Shown in pieces: positions 1 to 8,298 of a stretch of DNA of 64,000 nt. Position 1 is the first letter of the stretch. Every line of letters starts with the position of its first letter. Location of the stretch: NCBI RefSeq assembly GCF_012972705.2, contig NZ_JABCSC020000006.1, forward strand, positions 62,001 through 126,000, in the 5' to 3' direction. This DNA comes from Uliginosibacterium aquaticum (GTDB lineage: Bacteria; Pseudomonadota; Gammaproteobacteria; Burkholderiales; Rhodocyclaceae). Made by a program: the position numbers and the translations under genes. The notes beneath the pieces were generated by a model. It was not told the origin of the DNA. It did no database searches and worked only from the letters and a program-made list of their open reading frames with translations.

Positions 1-1383
1 GACGTGAGTATCGGCACCGCCCTCGAGGATCTCGCCGCCGGCCGCTGGGTCAACGAGACGCTGCTGGCGATGCCTGAGGCTGTCGGCCTTGAAGGCCTGC
101 CGCTGGCCACCCGCCAGCCACCGCAACATGCGCCGCTTGAAGGTCACACCTTCATGGGCTACCGCAATGCCGATGGCAGCGTCGGCACGCGCAACCTGCT
201 GGCCATCACCACCACCGTGCAGTGCGTGGCCGGCGTGGTCGAGCATGCCGCCAAGCGCATCCGCGAGGAGCTGCTGCCGCAATACCCGAACGTGGATGGC
301 GTAGTGGCGCTGAACCACACCTACGGCTGTGGCGTGGCGATCGACGCGCCCACCGCCATCATCCCGATCCGCACCGTGCGCAACCTCGCCCTGAATCCGA
401 ACTTCGGCGGCGAGGTGCTGGTGGTGAGCCTGGGCTGCGAAAAGCTGCAGCCCGAGCGCCTCGATCTGCCCAAGGCGGTGATGCTCAAGCAGGAAACCGA
501 CAGCACTGAAGGCCTCGACGTTGTCTGCTTGCAGAACGAACAGCACGTCGGCTTCGGCGCCATGATCGATTCCATCCTGCTGCGCGCCCGCGTCCATCTG
601 GAACGCCTCAACGCGCGGCGCCGCGAGCCATGCCCGGCCTCCAAGCTGGTGGTGGGCATGCAGTGCGGCGGCTCGGACGCTTTCTCCGGCATTACCGCCA
701 ACCCGGCGCTGGGCTATGCCGCCGACCTGCTGGTGCGGGCCGGCGCCACCGTGATGTTCTCCGAGAACACCGAGGTCCGCGATGGCGTGCGCCAGCTCAC
801 CGAGCGTGCCGCCACGCCCGAAGTGGGCCAGGCGATCATCCGCGAACTTGGCTGGTATGACGAATACCTGAAACTGGGCCAGGTGGACCGCAGCGCCAAC
901 ACCACCCCCGGCAACAAGAAGGGCGGGTTGTCGAACATCGTCGAGAAGGCCATGGGCTCGATCGTGAAGTCCGGCTCATCGGCGATTTCCGGCGTGATCT
1001 CGCCCGGTGAGCGCCTGGCAGACCGCGGCATCACGTCCGGCCTGGTGTATGCCGCTACGCCGGCCTCGGATTTCATCTGCGGCACGCTGCAACTGGCGGC
1101 CGGCATGAACCTGCACATCTTCACCACCGGCCGTGGCACGCCCTATGGCCTGGCCGAATGCCCGGTGATCAAGGTCGCCACGCGTACCGATCTGGCCCGC
1201 CGCTGGCACGATCTGATGGACGTGAACGCCGGCCGGATTGCTGACGGCGAGGCCAGCATCGAGTCCCTGGGTTGGGAAATCTTCCAGCTCATGCTCGAAG
1301 TGGCCAGCGGTCGCAAGACCTGGGCCGAGCAGCTGAAGCTCTACAACGCGCTGACCCTGTTCAACCCGGCGCCGGTGACCTGA
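1..1383 (+). CDS. garD: Galactarate dehydratase (GarD), 5'-truncated by the window edge
   Basis: Dehydrates galactarate to 5-keto-4-deoxy-glucarate in the cytoplasm. The 460 visible residues match the catalytic part of E. coli GarD (about 523 residues) almost end to end: [74 protein letters not shown] and the terminal FNPAPVT. The frame is open at base 1, and the GTG at 4 has no ribosome site, so the gene continues upstream. About 60-70 residues, carrying the N-terminal SAF domain, lie outside the window. A strong terminator follows directly. GarL, GarR and glycerate kinase for the next steps are encoded downstream, across a minus-strand regulator. Confidence 0.95.
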   Translation, partial: DVSIGTALEDLAAGRWVNETLLAMPEAVGLEGLPLATRQPPQHAPLEGHTFMGYRNADGSVGTRNLLAITTTVQCVAGVVEHAAKRIREELLPQYPNVDGVVALNHTYGCGVAIDAPTAIIPIRTVRNLALNPNFGGEVLVVSLGCEKLQPERLDLPKAVMLKQETDSTEGLDVVCLQNEQHVGFGAMIDSILLRARVHLERLNARRREPCPASKLVVGMQCGGSDAFSGITANPALGYAADLLVRAGATVMFSENTEVRDGVRQLTERAATPEVGQAIIRELGWYDEYLKLGQVDRSANTTPGNKKGGLSNIVEKAMGSIVKSGSSAISGVISPGERLADRGITSGLVYAATPASDFICGTLQLAAGMNLHIFTTGRGTPYGLAECPVIKVATRTDLARRWHDLMDVNAGRIADGEASIESLGWEIFQLMLEVASGRKTWAEQLKLYNALTLFNPAPVT

Positions 1384-1402
1384 TCCGCCGCATCCCGGAT
1401 AG

Positions 1403-1437
1403 CAGAGAAGCCCGCAAATGCGGGCTTCTCTGTTTTT
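1403..1437 (+). terminator. Rho-independent terminator of garD
   Basis: A 13-bp perfect stem (arm 1403-1415, arm 1420-1432) with the AAAT tetraloop is followed by a T run. It begins 20 bases after the garD stop. It separates garD from the convergent regulator gene. Confidence 0.93.
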
Positions 1438-1464
1438 GCACCGGCCCTGCTGCAGGTACAAGGC

Positions 1465-2184
1465 TCATGGATTGTGCAAGGCCGCGCTGCGTAGCAGGCG
1501 CGCCTTGCTTTCGGAAAGATGCATGCGCAGTGCCGCGCGGGCAGCCTCCGGATCCTGGCGTTCGATGGCGAAGCAGATCTGCTCGTGTTCGCGCTGGGCG
1601 TGGTTCAGGAATTCCTCGGGCGAACGGCTGCTGAGGCGGCCCGGGCGCATGCTGGCGCGTGTCATCAACAACTCGCTGACATAGTGGAAGAGCTTCAGGA
1701 AGTGCGGATTGCCAGCCGCCTCGGCAATCAGGCGGTGGAAGCGCAGATCCGGCTCAAGGGCATTTTCATCACGCAGGATGGCTTGTTCGATGTCGCGCAA
1801 GGCCTGTTTCATGGCCTCCAGCTGCTCCGGCGTACGGCGTTGGGCAGCGAGCACCGCGGCTTCTGACTCCAGTCCGATACGCAATTCGAGCAGAGACACC
1901 ACTTCCTGGATGTCCGTGAGATGGCCTGAATCAATATGGAATCCCTTGGCCGCTTCCTGCTGCAGCACGAAGGCGCCGGAGCCCTGACGCGTCAATACCC
2001 GGCCGTTGGCACGCAGGTTGGCAATGGCTTCGCGTACGACAGTACGGCTCACCCCGAACTCGCTGATCATTTTTTGCTCGCTCGGCAATTGGGTGCCGAC
2101 AGCGTACTGGCCGGAGGTGATCCGTTCGGCCAGGGTGCGGGTCAGCTGGCCAGTCAGGGTTTCGCGCGGCCGGGCTTTATTCAT
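1465..2184 (-). CDS. GntR-family (FadR subfamily) transcriptional regulator
   Basis: A 239-residue regulator. An N-terminal winged helix (about residues 8-75: LPSEQKMISEFGVSRTVVREAI, then ANGRVLTRQGSGAFV) precedes an all-helical FCD ligand-binding domain with the metal-type residues of FadR-like proteins (ELRIGLESEAA, LRFHRLIAEAAGNPHF). The start at 2184 is chosen because AGGAG lies six bases upstream. An in-frame ATG at 2211 has no ribosome site. It lies between garD and the divergent sugar-acid operon, so it probably senses a hexarate or one of its intermediates and controls both. That role is inferred from position. Confidence 0.9.
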   Translation of the reverse strand: MNKARPRETLTGQLTRTLAERITSGQYAVGTQLPSEQKMISEFGVSRTVVREAIANLRANGRVLTRQGSGAFVLQQEAAKGFHIDSGHLTDIQEVVSLLELRIGLESEAAVLAAQRRTPEQLEAMKQALRDIEQAILRDENALEPDLRFHRLIAEAAGNPHFLKLFHYVSELLMTRASMRPGRLSSRSPEEFLNHAQREHEQICFAIERQDPEAARAALRMHLSESKARLLRSAALHNP

Positions 2185-2235
2185 GCCGTACTCCTGTGGG
2201 CTACCTGTCATGATGACTTTTAACTCGTGTGACGT

Positions 2236-2264
2236 CTTGAACTCATTATATGACTAGTTCCAAG
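2236..2264. promoter_or_regulatory. Candidate GntR operator over the regulator's own -10
   Basis: An imperfect inverted repeat, CTTGAACT at 2236-2243 and AGTTCCAAG at 2256-2264, has a 12-base centre. The centre contains TATAAT on the minus strand (2245-2250), a perfect -10 for the regulator gene, so autoregulation is plausible. No convincing -35 was found. Confidence 0.45.
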
Positions 2265-2354
2265 TGCTTTTTCTCTCCAAGGGAAAGCCCTGATAGAGAC
2301 GCTTTGAGGCCTTAAAAATCAAAAAATAGGCATTTATTCAAGGGTGTATGAAAA

Positions 2355-2418
2355 AAACCTAGGGTAAACGTCTAGGGGTTTAGTGGGTTTGACGCCTTGG
2401 CTTCGTGCTCACTACTAT
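2355..2418 (+). promoter_or_regulatory. Candidate promoter and second operator of the sugar-acid operon
   Basis: TTGACG (2389-2394) and TACTAT (2413-2418), 18 bases apart, form a plausible sigma-70 promoter about 60 bases before the enolase-family gene. Just upstream, AAACCTAG (2355-2362) and CTAGGGGTTT (2372-2381) form an imperfect inverted repeat that could bind the adjacent GntR regulator. This is pattern evidence only. Confidence 0.4.
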
Positions 2419-2480
2419 TCAGTCCAACACGTATGACGACTGACAAGACGCAGCCCAGGCTCGCAGAACCAGGAGAAATG

Positions 2481-3635
2481 ATGAAGATCGAAAGCATCCG
2501 CGGCACCGTATTCACCTACCCGAGCAAGCGCTCGGTGGATAGCGCGGGTCACTCCCATCCGGGACCGGAGAAGGACGCCAAGCTGGCGATGCTGACCATC
2601 ACCTGTGATGACGGCAGCGCAGGCCATGCTTTCGGCCCGGTCGAGGTGGTGCGCAAACATGTGTTCGACGCCTTTTTCCGCAAGGTGATGATTGGTGCCG
2701 ATCCTTTCATGCGCGAACAGATCTGGCAGGACCTCGCCCACTGGCAGCGCGGCAGTGCCGGCCAGCTCACCGACCGCGCGATGGCGGTGGCTGATCAGGC
2801 GCTGTGGGATCTGGCCGGACGCAAGCTGGGCCAGCCGGTGTACAAACTGATCGGCGGCTACCGCGACAAGGTGCCGGCTTACGGCTCCACCATGTGTGGC
2901 GACGAGCTCAAGGGAGGTCTGTCCACTCCCGAGGAATACGCGGACTTCGCCCTCAAGCTGGTGGCGCGCGGCTACAAGGCCATCAAGCTGCACACCTGGA
3001 TGCCGCCAGTGGCCTTCGCGCCCAATGTCGACATGGACATCAAGTGCTGTGCCGCAGTGCGCGAAGCGGTCGGCCCGAACATCGACCTGATGCTCGATGG
3101 CTACCACTGGTATTCCCGCACCGAGGCGCTGAAGATCGGCCGTGCTCTGGAAAAGCTGAGCTTCGCCTGGTTCGAGGAAATGATGGACGAGCAGAGCATG
3201 TCTTCTTATGTGTGGCTCTCCGAGCAGCTCGATATCCCCATCCTTGGCCCGGAATACATGGGCGGCAAGCACCATACCCGCGCCGAATGGATCAAGGCCG
3301 GCGCCGCCGCAATCACCCGTGCCGGCGTGCCGGGCGTTGGGGGCATCACCCCGACCCTCAAGGTGGCCTATATGGCCGACGCCTTCGGCATGAACTGCGA
3401 AGTGCACGGCAATGGCGCGGCCAACCTGGCGGTATGCGCGGCGATCAAGAACTGCCAGTGGTACGAGCGCGGCCTGCTCCACCCCTTCCTTGAATACGAC
3501 GAGGTGCCGGCCTATCTCAACAGTCTGGCCGACCCGATGGACCAGGACGGCTTCGTCCATCTGTCGCAGCAAGCCGGCCTGGGCGAAGACATCAATTTCG
3601 ACTACATCGCAGCGCATACCGTGGCGACTTATTGA
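2481..3635 (+). CDS. Enolase-superfamily (mandelate racemase/muconate lactonizing) sugar-acid dehydratase or cycloisomerase
   Basis: A 384-residue protein with the N-terminal capping domain and the beta/alpha barrel of the MR/MLE group. Metal ligands are visible at D206 (LMLDGY), E232 (WFEE) and E258 (GPEYMG), with the 26-residue spacings of mandelate racemase. The strand-2 motif is K169-L-H171 where the family usually has KxK, and H309 (EVHGNG) is the likely opposite-face base. A role on galactarate, its lactone or a related aldarate is inferred from the flanking gar genes; the exact substrate is not readable. AGGAG at 2471-2475 fits ATG 2481 better than the ATG directly before it. First gene of the operon, 39 bases before the binding-protein gene. 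Confidence 0.82.
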   Translation: MKIESIRGTVFTYPSKRSVDSAGHSHPGPEKDAKLAMLTITCDDGSAGHAFGPVEVVRKHVFDAFFRKVMIGADPFMREQIWQDLAHWQRGSAGQLTDRAMAVADQALWDLAGRKLGQPVYKLIGGYRDKVPAYGSTMCGDELKGGLSTPEEYADFALKLVARGYKAIKLHTWMPPVAFAPNVDMDIKCCAAVREAVGPNIDLMLDGYHWYSRTEALKIGRALEKLSFAWFEEMMDEQSMSSYVWLSEQLDIPILGPEYMGGKHHTRAEWIKAGAAAITRAGVPGVGGITPTLKVAYMADAFGMNCEVHGNGAANLAVCAAIKNCQWYERGLLHPFLEYDEVPAYLNSLADPMDQDGFVHLSQQAGLGEDINFDYIAAHTVATY

Positions 3636-3674
3636 GCGCCCCCAGTCCACACAGAGACAAGCAAGGAGACCCGC

Positions 3675-5276
3675 ATGAAATTCAATCGCCTTCTGGTTGC
3701 ATCCGCCGTCGCGATGGCCCTGGCCAGCGGTCTGGCCGCCGCCAAGACGCCGGCCGATCAGCTGATTGTCGGCATGAGCATGAACAATCTGCTGTCGCTC
3801 GATCCGGCCGGCGCCACCGGCAATGATGTGGTCGAGGTGAATGCCAACATGTACGACTCGCTGGTCGAACTGGACCCGGCCGACACCTACAAGATCCTGC
3901 CGGGTCTGGCCGAAAGCTGGACGGTGGCACCGGACAACCGCAGCATCACGTTCAAGATCCGCAAGGGCGTGAAATTCCATTCGGGTAATCCGCTGACGGC
4001 TGAAGACGCCGCCTGGTCACTGCAGCGTGTGCTGAAGCTGAACCTCGCGCTGGCTTCGGTGTGGAAGAGCTACGGCTTTTCCGCGGCCAATGTGGAGCAG
4101 AACATCCGCGCGCTGGATGCCGAAACCCTGGTGCTGACCCTGCCCGAGCCGACCGATCCGAAGCTGGTGATCTACACCCTCGGCACCTCGGTGGGCGCCA
4201 TGGTGCTGGATCGCAAGAAGGTGATGGCCAACGAGAAGGATGGCGACATGGGCAAGGCCTGGCTCACCACCAACGAAGCCGGCTCCGGCCCCTTCGCGCT
4301 GAACGACTGGCGCCAGAAGGATGTACTGCTGATGAGCCGCTTTGACGGCTACTGGCGCGGTCCGGCCAAGTTGAAGCGCGTGGTGCTGCGCCACATGACC
4401 GAATCACAGACCCTGCGCCTGATGCTCGAGCGCGGCGATATCGATGTGGCCGCCGGCATGTCGGTGCCGGATGTGGAGTCGATGAAGAAGAATCCGAATG
4501 CCGTGATCGAGGCAGTCAAGCGTGGCAATGTGTATTACGTGGCGGTCAGCGTGAAGGACCCGAAGTTCGCTGACAAGCGTGTGCGTCAGGCCATCCGTGC
4601 GCTCATCGACTATGACGGCATCAACAAGACGGTGATGCCCAACTACGGCCTCTACCATCAGCGCCCGGTGCAGATGGGCCTGCCGGCAACCCTGCCCAAC
4701 CCTGGCTACAAGCTCGATGTGCCGGCGGCCAAGAAGCTGCTGGCGGAAGCCGGCTTCCCTAATGGCTTCAAGACCACTATCCGCGTGCTCTCCGACCCGC
4801 CCTTCATCAATATTGCCACCAATCTGCAATCCACTCTGGCGCTGGGCGGCATCGAGGCCAGCGTAGTTCCGGGTACTGGCAACCAGGTGTATGGCGCGAT
4901 GCGTGATCGCAACTTCGAGATCATCGTCGGCCGCGGCGGCGGTGGGGCCGAGCCGCACCCGCACAGCAGCCTGCGCTCCCTGGTCTACAACCCGGACAAC
5001 CGGGATGAGGCCAAGCTGACCAACTTCCAGGGCTGGCGCACCTCCTTCATCAGCCCCGAGATCAACGCCCTGATCGAGAAGGCCGAGGTCGAGCAGGACG
5101 AGAAAAAGCAGACCGCCATGTATCAGGAAGTTCAGAAACTGTATGACGCGCAGGTGGGCGCGATCCAGCCGGTGTCGCAGATGGTGGATACCGTGGTGTT
5201 GCAGAAGGATCTGCGCAACTTCCACAGTCACCCGGCTTCGACCACGCGCTGGCGCGAGGTCTACAAGCAGCGCTGA
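3675..5276 (+). CDS. ABC importer periplasmic substrate-binding protein, family 5 (DppA/OppA type)
   Basis: A 533-residue protein. It has an N-terminal signal peptide (about residues 1-23, ending LAAA) and the family-5 solute-binding fold, with LAESWTVAPDNRSITFKIRKG and VKFHSGNPLTAEDAAWSLQR as hallmarks. AAGGAG precedes the ATG by six bases. The family is named for peptide binding but also includes oligosaccharide and opine binders. Placed between an enolase-family enzyme and garL/garR, it more likely delivers a sugar diacid or an oligogalacturonide than a peptide; this is inference. It feeds the two permeases and two ATPases directly downstream. Confidence 0.9.
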   Translation: MKFNRLLVASAVAMALASGLAAAKTPADQLIVGMSMNNLLSLDPAGATGNDVVEVNANMYDSLVELDPADTYKILPGLAESWTVAPDNRSITFKIRKGVKFHSGNPLTAEDAAWSLQRVLKLNLALASVWKSYGFSAANVEQNIRALDAETLVLTLPEPTDPKLVIYTLGTSVGAMVLDRKKVMANEKDGDMGKAWLTTNEAGSGPFALNDWRQKDVLLMSRFDGYWRGPAKLKRVVLRHMTESQTLRLMLERGDIDVAAGMSVPDVESMKKNPNAVIEAVKRGNVYYVAVSVKDPKFADKRVRQAIRALIDYDGINKTVMPNYGLYHQRPVQMGLPATLPNPGYKLDVPAAKKLLAEAGFPNGFKTTIRVLSDPPFINIATNLQSTLALGGIEASVVPGTGNQVYGAMRDRNFEIIVGRGGGGAEPHPHSSLRSLVYNPDNRDEAKLTNFQGWRTSFISPEINALIEKAEVEQDEKKQTAMYQEVQKLYDAQVGAIQPVSQMVDTVVLQKDLRNFHSHPASTTRWREVYKQR

Positions 5277-5285
5277 GTTCCCGAT

Positions 5286-5312
5286 CGCTCATCCGCGCTC
5301 TGCGGATGAGCG
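5286..5312 (+). other. Intercistronic hairpin after the binding-protein gene
   Basis: A perfect 11-bp stem (5286-5296 with 5302-5312) and a 5-base loop lie in the 60-base gap before the first permease, with no T run. Such hairpins commonly protect the 3' end of the binding-protein message and allow its excess over the membrane subunits. That function is inferred. Confidence 0.6.
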
Positions 5313-5336
5313 CCTCCTGTCGCAACGGAGCATTCC

Positions 5337-6377
5337 ATGTCGATCCTCTTTCCTTCTGGCCGTTCCGCGCGCCGGCTGACCGGTTTCGGCCATCGCCTGG
5401 GCATCGTGGCAGTGACCCTGCTGGGCTTGCTGGCCATGACCTTCTTCATCGGCCGCGTGATGCCGCTGGACCCGGTGCTGTCCATCGTCGGTTCCGACGC
5501 CGACCAGTCCACCTACGATCAGGTCTTCCACCAGCTCGGGCTGGACCAGCCGCTCTACATGCAGTTCGCCTACTACCTGCGCGATCTGCTGCACGGGGAT
5601 CTGGGCCGTGCGCTGCTCTCCGGCAACGCCGTCACGGCCGACATCGCCCGCGTTTTCCCGGCCACCATCGAGCTGGCCACCATCGCGATTCTCTTTGGTA
5701 CCTGTGTCGGCGTGCCGCTGGGCGTGTTCGCCGCCACCCGCAAGGGCCGCCTCGGTGATCAGGTGGTGCGCGTGATCAGCCTGTGTGGTTATTCAGTACC
5801 CGTGTTCTGGTTCGGCATGATGGGCCTGATCATCTTCTACGCCTGGCTCGGCTGGGCCGGCGGCGCCGGGCGCGTCGATCTGGCCTACGACGGTCTGGTG
5901 CAGAGCCGCACGGGCCTGCTGCTGATCGACGCGGCGCTGGCCGGCGAGTGGGAAGTATTCCAGAGCGCCATCCGCCACATCACCCTGCCGGCCTGCATCC
6001 TGGGCCTGCACTCGATGGCCTACATCGCCCGCATGACGCGCTCCTTCATGCTCAACCAGCTCAACCAGGAATACATCATCACCGCGCGGGTCAAGGGCCT
6101 CTCGGAGTTCGAGGTGGTCTGGCGCCATGCCTTCCGCAACATCCTGGTGCAGTTGCTGACCATCGTTGCCCTGGCCTACGGCTCGCTGCTCGAAGGTGCG
6201 GTGCTGATCGAAACCGTGTTCGCCTGGCCCGGCTTCGGCAGCTACCTCACTTCCAGCCTGCTGCTGGGCGACATGAACGCGGTGATGGGCTGTGTGCTGC
6301 TGATCGGCATCATCTTCGTGACCCTGAATCTGGTGGCCGATGCGCTCTACCAGGTGTTTGACCCCCGCACTCGATAA
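5337..6377 (+). CDS. ABC importer permease, DppB type
   Basis: A 346-residue inner-membrane permease of the oligopeptide class. It has the long N-terminal periplasmic region after TM1 (DPVLSIVGSDADQSTYDQVFHQLGL) and six predicted membrane segments. The EAA-type cytoplasmic loop for ATPase contact is seen as RVKGLSEFEVVWRHAFRN, followed by GSLLEGAVLIETVFAWPGFG, typical of DppB. It starts at ATG 5337 after a weak GGAG. The next permease begins 10 bases after its stop, so the two are translated as a pair. Confidence 0.93.
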   Translation: MSILFPSGRSARRLTGFGHRLGIVAVTLLGLLAMTFFIGRVMPLDPVLSIVGSDADQSTYDQVFHQLGLDQPLYMQFAYYLRDLLHGDLGRALLSGNAVTADIARVFPATIELATIAILFGTCVGVPLGVFAATRKGRLGDQVVRVISLCGYSVPVFWFGMMGLIIFYAWLGWAGGAGRVDLAYDGLVQSRTGLLLIDAALAGEWEVFQSAIRHITLPACILGLHSMAYIARMTRSFMLNQLNQEYIITARVKGLSEFEVVWRHAFRNILVQLLTIVALAYGSLLEGAVLIETVFAWPGFGSYLTSSLLLGDMNAVMGCVLLIGIIFVTLNLVADALYQVFDPRTR

Positions 6378-6387
6378 GGCAGGCACC

Positions 6388-7290
6388 ATGACCACGACAA
6401 CTCTTCCCGCTGCGGCTTGCGAGCAAACGCCGCAATCCTCCGCCCAGGCCCTGCGCCAGAACCTGGCGCGTAACCTGCGCAAGCTGGTGCGCAATCCGCT
6501 GTCGGTGGCGGGCCTGGTGGTGATCGGCGCACTGCTGCTGCTGGCCGCTTTCGCGCCCTGGATTGCCACCCACGACCCGCTGGCTCAGGATCTGGCCAAC
6601 ACCCTCAAGGCGCCGGATGCCGCACACTGGTTCGGCACCGACGAATATGGCCGCGACATTTTCAGCCGCCTCGTCTATGGCTCGCGCATCACGCTCTACA
6701 TCATCTCGCTGGTGACCGTGATCGTCGGCCCGGTCGGCCTCGCGATCGGTGTGATCTCGGGCTACTTCGGCGGCTGGGTGGATACGGTGTTCATGCGCAT
6801 CACCGACATCTTCATTTCCTTCCCCGGTCTGGTGCTTGCCCTGGCTTTCGTCGCCGCCCTCGGCCCGGGGCTGGATCATGCCGTGATCGCCATCGCACTC
6901 ACTGCCTGGCCGCCGATCGCGCGTCTGGCCCGCGCCGAAACGCTGTCGCTGCGCAAGGCTGACTACATCGTCGCGGTGCAGCTGCAGGGCGCTTCTGCCA
7001 CCCGCATCCTGCTGCGCCATGTGGCGCCGATGTGCCTGTCTTCGGTGGTGGTGCGCCTGACCATGAACATGGCCGGCATCATCCTCACCGCTGCCGGCCT
7101 CGGCTTCCTGGGCCTCGGCGCCCAGCCGCCGGTGCCGGAGTGGGGCGCGATGATCTCGGCGGGGCGCCGCTACATGCTGGAGTGCTGGTGGCTGGTGGCC
7201 ATGCCCGGCGCCGCCATCATGTTTGCCAGCCTGGCCTTCAACCTCTTCGGCGACGGCATGCGCGACGTGCTCGACCCGCGCTCCGAATAG
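6388..7290 (+). CDS. ABC importer permease, DppC type
   Basis: A 300-residue second permease. A cytoplasmic N-terminus is followed by TM1, the DppC signature FGTDEYGRDIFSRLVYGSRI, and the EAA loop (VAVQLQGASATRILLRHVAP). The end GFLGLGAQPPVPEWGAMI...LFGDGMRDVLDPR is characteristic. The ATG at 6388 is chosen over upstream in-frame codons because those lie inside the dppB-like gene. Its stop codon falls at the left edge of an inverted-repeat element that separates it from the ATPase genes. Confidence 0.93.
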   Translation: MTTTTLPAAACEQTPQSSAQALRQNLARNLRKLVRNPLSVAGLVVIGALLLLAAFAPWIATHDPLAQDLANTLKAPDAAHWFGTDEYGRDIFSRLVYGSRITLYIISLVTVIVGPVGLAIGVISGYFGGWVDTVFMRITDIFISFPGLVLALAFVAALGPGLDHAVIAIALTAWPPIARLARAETLSLRKADYIVAVQLQGASATRILLRHVAPMCLSSVVVRLTMNMAGIILTAAGLGFLGLGAQPPVPEWGAMISAGRRYMLECWWLVAMPGAAIMFASLAFNLFGDGMRDVLDPRSE

Positions 7291-7413
7291 GAAGGGCTAA
7301 AAAATGATGCTGACTTTGTTGCAGCCGCTTGCCGTACCACTTGTACTGTCTGCGCGGCTACGCCTCGTCAGCACCGTTTCGCTGCGCTTCACTTCATTTT
7401 GTTAGCCCTTCCT
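7289..7413. repeat. 125-bp nested inverted-repeat element inside the transporter operon
   Basis: Outer arms are 7289-7307 and 7394-7413: twelve identical bases (AGGAAGGGCTAA), one unpaired C on the right arm, then seven more. Inside are TGCTGAC (7308-7314) with GTCAGCA (7367-7373), then AGCCGC (7323-7328) with GCGGCT (7354-7359). The right half has about 20 extra unpaired bases. The layout resembles a MITE or folded attC-like site and contains no gene. It overlaps the dppC-like stop and pushes the next gene 134 bases away, unlike the 10-60-base gaps elsewhere. I found no second copy in the window. Confidence 0.6.
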
Positions 7414-7424
7414 GGGACGTAATC

Positions 7425-8288
7425 ATGATGAATCAAACCAATCAGCCCCTGCTGCAGGTGGAAGACCTGCGCGTGAGTTTCACCAGTGGCGGCGCACTGG
7501 TCGACGCGGTGCGCGGGGTGTCCTTCAGCCTCGGCCGCGAGAAGCTGGCCATCGTCGGCGAATCCGGCTCGGGCAAGTCCACCGTGGGCCGTACCCTGCT
7601 GCGCCTGCATCCGAAGAGCGCGCGCATCACCGCCAGCAAGATGCAGTTCGGCGACATCGATTTGGCCACCTGCTCCGAGAAAACCATGCAGTCCATTCGT
7701 GGTCAGCGCATGTCGATGATCATGCAGGATCCGAAGTACTCGCTGAACCCGGTGATGCGCGTCGGCGACCAGATTGCCGAGGCCTATCTGGCGCACCACA
7801 AGGTCGCGCGTGCCGAGGCCAATCAGCGCGCGCTGGCGATGCTCGAAGCGGTGCGCATCCGCGATCCGCAGCGCGTGTTCCGCATGTATCCGCACGAAGT
7901 GTCCGGCGGCATGGGCCAGCGCATCATGATCGCCATGATGCTGATCACCGAGCCCGAAGTGGTGATCGCCGACGAGCCGACTTCCGCGCTCGACGTATCG
8001 GTGCGCCTGCAGGTGCTGGCTACCCTGGACGATCTCGTTTCCAAGCGTGGCCTCGGCCTGATCTTCATCAGCCACGATCTGAACCTGGTGCGCAGCTTCT
8101 GCGACCGGGTGCTCGTGATGTATGCCGGCCGCGTCGTTGAATCAATCGCCGCCAGCGATCTGGACAACGCGAAGCACCCCTATACCCAGGGCCTGCTGGC
8201 GTCCTTGCCCAGCGTGGACCAGCGCCGCGAGCGCCTGCCGGTGCTGCAGCGCGACCCGGCCTGGCTCACCCAGCCCATCGGCGCCTGA
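7425..8288 (+). CDS. ABC importer ATP-binding subunit, DppD type
   Basis: A 287-residue ATPase: Walker A GESGSGKST, Q-loop (MIMQDPKYSLNP), signature SGGMGQR, Walker B VVIADEPTSALD and switch histidine ISHDL. The C-terminal HPYTQGLLASLPSVD is the oligopeptide-transporter extension. Two adjacent ATGs at 7425 and 7428 could both start translation. No strong ribosome site is visible because the upstream sequence belongs to the inverted-repeat element. Pairs with the second ATPase downstream. Confidence 0.92.
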   Translation: MMNQTNQPLLQVEDLRVSFTSGGALVDAVRGVSFSLGREKLAIVGESGSGKSTVGRTLLRLHPKSARITASKMQFGDIDLATCSEKTMQSIRGQRMSMIMQDPKYSLNPVMRVGDQIAEAYLAHHKVARAEANQRALAMLEAVRIRDPQRVFRMYPHEVSGGMGQRIMIAMMLITEPEVVIADEPTSALDVSVRLQVLATLDDLVSKRGLGLIFISHDLNLVRSFCDRVLVMYAGRVVESIAASDLDNAKHPYTQGLLASLPSVDQRRERLPVLQRDPAWLTQPIGA

Positions 8289-8298
8289 GGAGAACGCA

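Noticed and set aside
2415-3980. Long minus-strand frame over the enolase-family gene
   Set aside because: Shadow frame of a gene with clear catalytic motifs; composition is His/Arg/Val/Gln biased and no domain is visible.
7289-7413. True integron attC site
   Set aside because: Termini are close to the attC consensus but not exact, the arms are asymmetric by about 20 bases, and there is no integrase or cassette array; kept only as an analogy.
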